DNA from: Tetrapyrgos nigripes
Lineage: Eukaryota > Basidiomycota > Agaricomycetes > Agaricales > Campanellaceae
Length of the DNA: 64,000 nt
NCBI GenBank assembly: GCA_013368315.1
Contig: JAACJM010000056.1
Location: forward strand, 368,863 to 432,862
Reading direction: 5' to 3'
Positions 59,387 through 64,000 of this stretch are shown here, piece after piece; position 1 is the stretch's first letter, and each line of letters starts with the position of its first letter. The notes under the pieces are model-generated. The model was given only the letters and a program-made list of their open reading frames with translations. It did not search any database and was not told the DNA's origin. Both the position numbers and the translations under genes were made by a program.

Positions 59387-62300
59387 ATGTCATCCTCGCT
59401 TAAATTCTGTTTCTCACTTGCCTCCATGTCAACGTCCAGGCCAGCAAAGCGTCCCAGAAAAGCTGATATCAACGCACTCAAGGGGATCACTTCCTTAGCG
59501 GCACTTGGAGTCAACTACAATGATCCCAATGACAACATTATCACAGAAGTCTCGCACGTTTCTGCTGATGGAAGGAGGGCATACAAATCCACACCACAGT
59601 TCCTAGCCATCGAGCACGTGTGTATACTGCCATTGAGGCAGATCTGGATTGGTCAGATTTAGGGGATGAGGATTTTCCACAGAGGATGTATCATGGGTTT
59701 CTCTACCAAGTTAAGAATGGTCGTGTCACCAAAGTTGGGCAAAGGAGAAAGCTATACGCATCGGTGAATTTTATCCTGGTTCTGTGTGGCTTTACCCTAA
59801 CCTAAACCTATTCAGGACAGACCGATGCGAATCTTCCTGAAGCATAGAGAGGAATACCTCAACGTTCTGATGATCTTGAAGGGTCGGGGTGATTGTGTAC
59901 CGGCGACCTGTCCTAGCTGCCCAGAAGACCGTGTACCAATGGAACCAACATTCCGATGTGTTGACTGTTCCCATGGTGGATTGGTGTGCCAGGACTGCTG
60001 CGTGGAGAGTCACCTTTCCAATCTGCTGCACAACATAGAGGTGGGCTTTTAGTTTTTGTAAAAGCGCTCGACAGTCACTTACATTTTTGAAGTTTTGGAA
60101 TGGGAAATATTTTGAAAAGGTCTCCTTAAAACGGTTGGGTCTCACCATTCAGCTCGGTCATCCAGATGGGTCAAAATGTGACCTTCCCATGAAAGGCCCC
60201 TCCAAATTTGTAGTGTTTCACACCAATGGATGTCATCGCGTTCGCCTTAACTACTTGGATGTACGAGGTCAAGGTCACTTTCAACCGGCATGCAACATCA
60301 AAAATGGGAGCAACTCATGCATGCTCGTTGGTTTCCCAGGACTCACACAAGACCGGGTACTGCATTTACATTCGAGACGATGACCCAATTTCAAATGTTG
60401 AATCTATGTGGAAAGACAACACCTTTCAATTACTATAAGTCAATGGAGAAGCTCACAGATAACACCGGTACAAAAATACCTGTGAGTCAATTCTGTACCT
60501 CACTCCACCAATGTCTGACCAACAGTACATTCTTGCAGAATCGTTATCCAACCTTCCTACGGACTGTTCGACAGTGGAGAAATTTGAGGATGCTTAGGCG
60601 TGGTGGTCGAGGAAATGATGGGATAAGGAATATCGAGGAAACGAAGCCTGGGGAGCTTGGCGTCGTTTGTCCAGCTTGTCCAGATCCAGCAGTCAACCTT
60701 CCTCCTAACTGGGACCAGACCCCGCTTGGAAAGAGGTGAGTCTGAATTCCTACACGACTTTTGTAAAGTTGATATTCACTTTTACAAAACAAACAGTTTT
60801 ATATATTACATGTTCCTCTCTTTTGACGCTTGCTTCCGGTTGAAAAGAAAGAAGGTTTCAAGCTGGGATAGAGACCCTAGCTTGCAGGATGGCATGGCTT
60901 ATTTTGTTGAATCAGGACCTTATTTGAAATGGTGCCGAATGATGGAGGACCAGAAGGAGGTGAGAACGTGATCAACATTTAAAATCGCTAATACTAACTC
61001 CTGTGCTCCAGATGAGCACTTGTACTGGGCTGGCCGCACTTGACCATGCAAACACAAAATTCCATGAAGGTTATGACAATAGTGGAGAGGGTGCTGGATC
61101 CTGTGCTCGGCATGAGTTGATTTGTAGGAATGGGATGGGACCAACACAGATTGGAGAGAGGTAGGTTTATTATTTCTTTTGTCGACTGCTTTTGTAAATG
61201 TGCTTGAAAAATCCAAAGCTCATTTACAAAAGCAATCGACAATATTCAAATTTTAGGACTTAGCTAATCTTTTTGCAGATATGCTAATATGGATTACATC
61301 AAGGCTTCTCTTCTGCGTCACATTGCTGCCACCCTTATTCTAATCATCTGTTATGATATTGTTTGTCAATGGTCAAAGAAACTCGTTGAACGATTCAAGA
61401 AACTCCCGGCATTAGTTCATTGAACCTTACTCTTCGCATCCTTTGCTTTGTGATTCCTAAGCTTCACATTCTTGGTCACCTTCTGAAATGTCAGGAAAAG
61501 TTCTCCACCAATTACATGCATGGCGCAGGTCAAACTGATGCAGAGGGAATTGAAAGAGTGTGGTCAGGGCTGGGTGGTCTTGCAAGCAGTCTGAAGGAAA
61601 TGGGTCCTGGCTCACATCATGACACCCTGGACATCACATTGGCCATTGGAACTGCAAAAAGTTTGCTTTTGCAAAAGCTGGGGCTTGATTTATGTTTTTA
61701 CAAAACAACTTAGGTGCACTTTTGAAAAAGCGTCTCATAAATGCTGTTGCACAGTTTCAGATCCAGTTTCAAGTCTGGAAGGATTTCACAGAAAAGCAAA
61801 TGGAACATGCTCCACAATGGAAACAGATGGTCGATGATTATGAGACTCAGCAAACTGAAATGAATCCATATGCTTTACTGATCAGTGGTAAGTTTACCCC
61901 ACATTTTTGTAAATTCATCATGACCTCATCTATAAATACTAGGCAAGACTCTTCAAAGTGCCCACCTGGAACTAGCCCGAGAAGAAGAGAAGAAGGCTTG
62001 GAAGGAGATGAAGTCAGAGGAAAGGATGGTTGTTGATGAAGAGGATAGCAGTGATGAGGAGGTTGATGACCTTCCAGACTTTGAAATTAGTCCAGGGGAA
62101 TTCCTCTTCCTTGGTCTGGAGATTGAGCAGCTCCAGTAAGTGGTAACTATTCTTTTCCAAAAAAAGTCTGCATCTAAGATACATTTCCTTTTACAGACGA
62201 GACCTTCACAAGGATATTAAATCAATTAGTAACCCAACCAATAAACAACTAACTCACCTCATTGATCGAAGGACAAAGATAACAAAGCAGATCAAACGAT

Positions 62301-63966
62301 TTCATGCTCTCCAGCTGGTTTACTCACCTGTATCCCTCCAACGACTTGCTACACTGCCCCCTTCAAAAGCGTCTCTTAATGCTGAAGATCTACCCCTTCT
62401 TCTGCCTTCTGAACTCTCTGTTGAGGACCGTAGTTCCTCTGACAACTATCATTCACAGCTCACTGATTTCGAGCTCCGATTCATGAGGGTCAGCTCAATG
62501 AATCCCTGAATCATCTCCGAAATCATCTGCTGGTGAAGCAACGGCTGCTTCACTACAAGAAAACCAATGCAAGGAATCAAGGTGCTACCACTCATTCTCG
62601 TTCACTTCTTATACGACAAGATAAGAAGGTGAAAATTGCGGCATTGACCTATCAAAATGCATGGCAGGCGAAGCTATCACTGGTGGGCAATATAACGCTG
62701 GTGAAATGGAATCCATTGAGGAACGAGGATATTATCTGTATGGAGGACTTGCAGGAGGTTGAAAAGAAGAACATCAAGGCAGCAAAAGCGAAGAGAGCTG
62801 AGGCTGCTCGACGAAGCTTCCGTGGTGAAAATGCAGTTGAAGGGGCACGGGAGAAGCACAGGAAATTTTCCTGGATCTGGCATGGGGTCAGTACTGGTGA
62901 ACTTGTAACTGACCAAGTTCTATATCACAGTGAGTGCATTTGCCTGTCACTGACTTTTACAAACTTGCTGATTCTCTATCCCATCGTTTTACAAAATGCA
63001 CTCTCAAACTCCCATCATCCACATTTACAAATCCTTCCATCTGCCAATGGCAATTGGCCTTTAACATAAATCTATCATTTAACGAAACTTTCCTGACATA
63101 TCTGGTCACCAACCCATTTACAAAACCACCTATCTCTTGAATGTTATCTTTTACAAAACACCTGCCCTGAATCCTTTACCTGTTCTACAAACTCTCATGC
63201 TCTTTGTTATGGACACCTGCCCACCTCACAAACCTATTGGTCTCCTCTTTCCCTCCGCAAAAATCTGGCTCTGATCATGGGATTTCTTGGAATTCCATTT
63301 GACCAACTCAATTTACAAATCTGGCTACACCTATTGGCCACATTTACAAAAACAAAAGGGCTACGCATGGAGTGGTGCAAGGCCTATGCATGAGTCAAAC
63401 GGTGGAGGGAAGAGATAATGATTCTCTGAGAAAGTGATGTGCTGCTGCCTGGTTTCCCTTGAATGGCAAGCCAAACAATGGGAGTCCAGAGCCAATTACC
63501 CAACTTTGAGGGAGAAAGATTGGATGGTTCAAGTGCTTATGCATATCAACAAGCGGCTGTTCGCCGATCTATTGCAGAGAGGTTCAAGAGCATCTGGGAT
63601 ACCTCAGCCACAAAGGCCTGCCTGCAATTCGACACTGGAAATCTTAGCCTCGAAGATCTATTCAACACAAGTCACACTACCAGCCGAAATGACGAAGACG
63701 AGGAGGAGGAGGAGGAGAACGAATCTGGAGATGAGGAGATGGGAAATGAATCATTAGGATTAGCTGAGGCTGACGATGAAGATCTGGATGAAGAAGAGGA
63801 CGAGGACGAAGAAGAACACAAGGCCGAGGAAGAAATGCTGGAAGGGGAAGAGTTTGAGAGCAGAGTGATGGAGGATGATGGTTCTGATGAGGAGGAGGAG
63901 GAGACAGAGAAGGAGGCCGTCAATATCACGCTCATGCTGAAAGAGCTAGAGGATGAGCAGTACTAA
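59387..63966 (+). pseudogene. KDZ-superfamily transposase with CxC2-like zinc cluster, decayed
   Basis: The N-terminal part (RPAKRPRKADINAL, YTAIEADLDWSDL) leads to a cysteine-cluster domain at ~59880-60010 (CPSCPEDRV, FRCVDCSHGGLVCQDCC, ESHL), then WNGKYFEKVSLKRLGLTIQLGHP. Transposase-core blocks follow: RWFPRTHTRPGTAFTFE, LTDNTGTK, LRMLRRGGRGNDG, CPACPDPAVNLPPNW, FDACFRLKRK, GLAALDHAN, YANMDYIKASLLRH, ICYDIVCQWSKK, FVIPKLHILGH, GAGQTDAEGIERVWS, KEMGPGSHHDTLD. The C-terminus is a charged coiled coil and an acidic tail (63690-63960). Introns at 59764-59815, 60482-60539, 60736-60795, 60960-61011, 61161-61279, 61889-61949 and 62138-62197 are clear. Damage: one-base losses near 61420 and 61634, a frame break near 62470, and stops around 63394-63440. 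Confidence 0.82.
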
Positions 63967-64000
63967 GATGTATATATTCTAGATTTGTAAAGTATGTGAT

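Larger units (their letters stand above)
51000..63995. repeat. Dispersed near-palindrome TTTTGTAAAA, ~35 copies
   Basis: Core [A/G]CTTTTGTAAAAG[C/T] or its shorter and one-base variants. Clear sites include 51005, 51166, 51195, 51274, 51916, 52498, 52534, 52768, 54010, 54203, 54652, 56811, 57159, 58279, 59268, 59331, 60051, 60760, 60778, 61190, 61219, 61665, 61909, 62954, 62987, 63117, 63151, 63344 and 63984. Several are perfect palindromes. They fall mainly in introns and between genes. A nine-base word should occur well under once by chance in 13 kb. Elsewhere in the window it is rare (for example 31793, 41352). Confidence 0.85.

Noticed and set aside
43380..63990. CRISPR-like array formed by the recurring palindromes
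   Set aside because: Spacing is irregular, the motif is short and variable, the organism is eukaryotic, and no cas-like genes are present.

Overview
The window is fungal nuclear DNA, almost certainly from an Agaricomycete (mushroom-forming basidiomycete). Genes are split by many 42-65 bp GT-AG introns. The families fit: F-box/LRR proteins, fungal seven-TM proteins, HET, MYND, DUF2264 and BAS2-like secreted proteins. So does a KDZ-type transposon beside a TET/JBP-like dioxygenase gene, a pairing typical of these fungi.

About 0.1-32 kb is ordinary gene-dense sequence: a partial secreted-looking protein, an atypical Rho-like GTPase with a C-terminal membrane anchor, a seven-TM protein, an FAD monooxygenase, an AIG2-like gamma-glutamylcyclotransferase, a secreted GH32 fructosidase, an F-box protein with an internal 81-residue duplication, the UV-damage endonuclease UVE1 with a decayed partial copy beside it, a small coiled-coil protein, a four-domain BAS2-like secreted protein, a second F-box-like protein, a DUF2264 protein, a MYND zinc-finger gene with an apparent in-frame stop, an MDR reductase, a third F-box protein and a second polytopic membrane protein.

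About 32-40 kb is a transition zone: a decayed HET gene, a 1.26 kb element with inverted ends and GATGGGAG-like minisatellite, an intact HET gene with a C-terminal membrane helix, and a 387 bp MITE with a perfect 8 bp target duplication.

From 40 kb to the end the DNA becomes AT-richer and consists of nested mobile elements. There is an interspersed repeat (its other copy lies at 2.5 kb in inverted orientation) interrupted by a ~1.09 kb insertion carrying Ty3/gypsy debris, a second MITE copy, a Zn-cluster gene of TE-like type, a Ty3/gypsy gag-protease relic, and finally a >13 kb KDZ-type unit. That unit holds an accessory gene on the minus strand, a TET/JBP-like 2-oxoglutarate dioxygenase gene, a small accessory gene and the KDZ transposase, all showing stops or frameshifts. 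The unit is saturated with a near-palindromic motif (core TTTTGTAAAA), seen about 35 times from 51.0 kb to the window end and rarely elsewhere. This dispersed palindrome and the stop-riddled dioxygenase-transposase pair are the most unusual signals. All splice models are read by eye.
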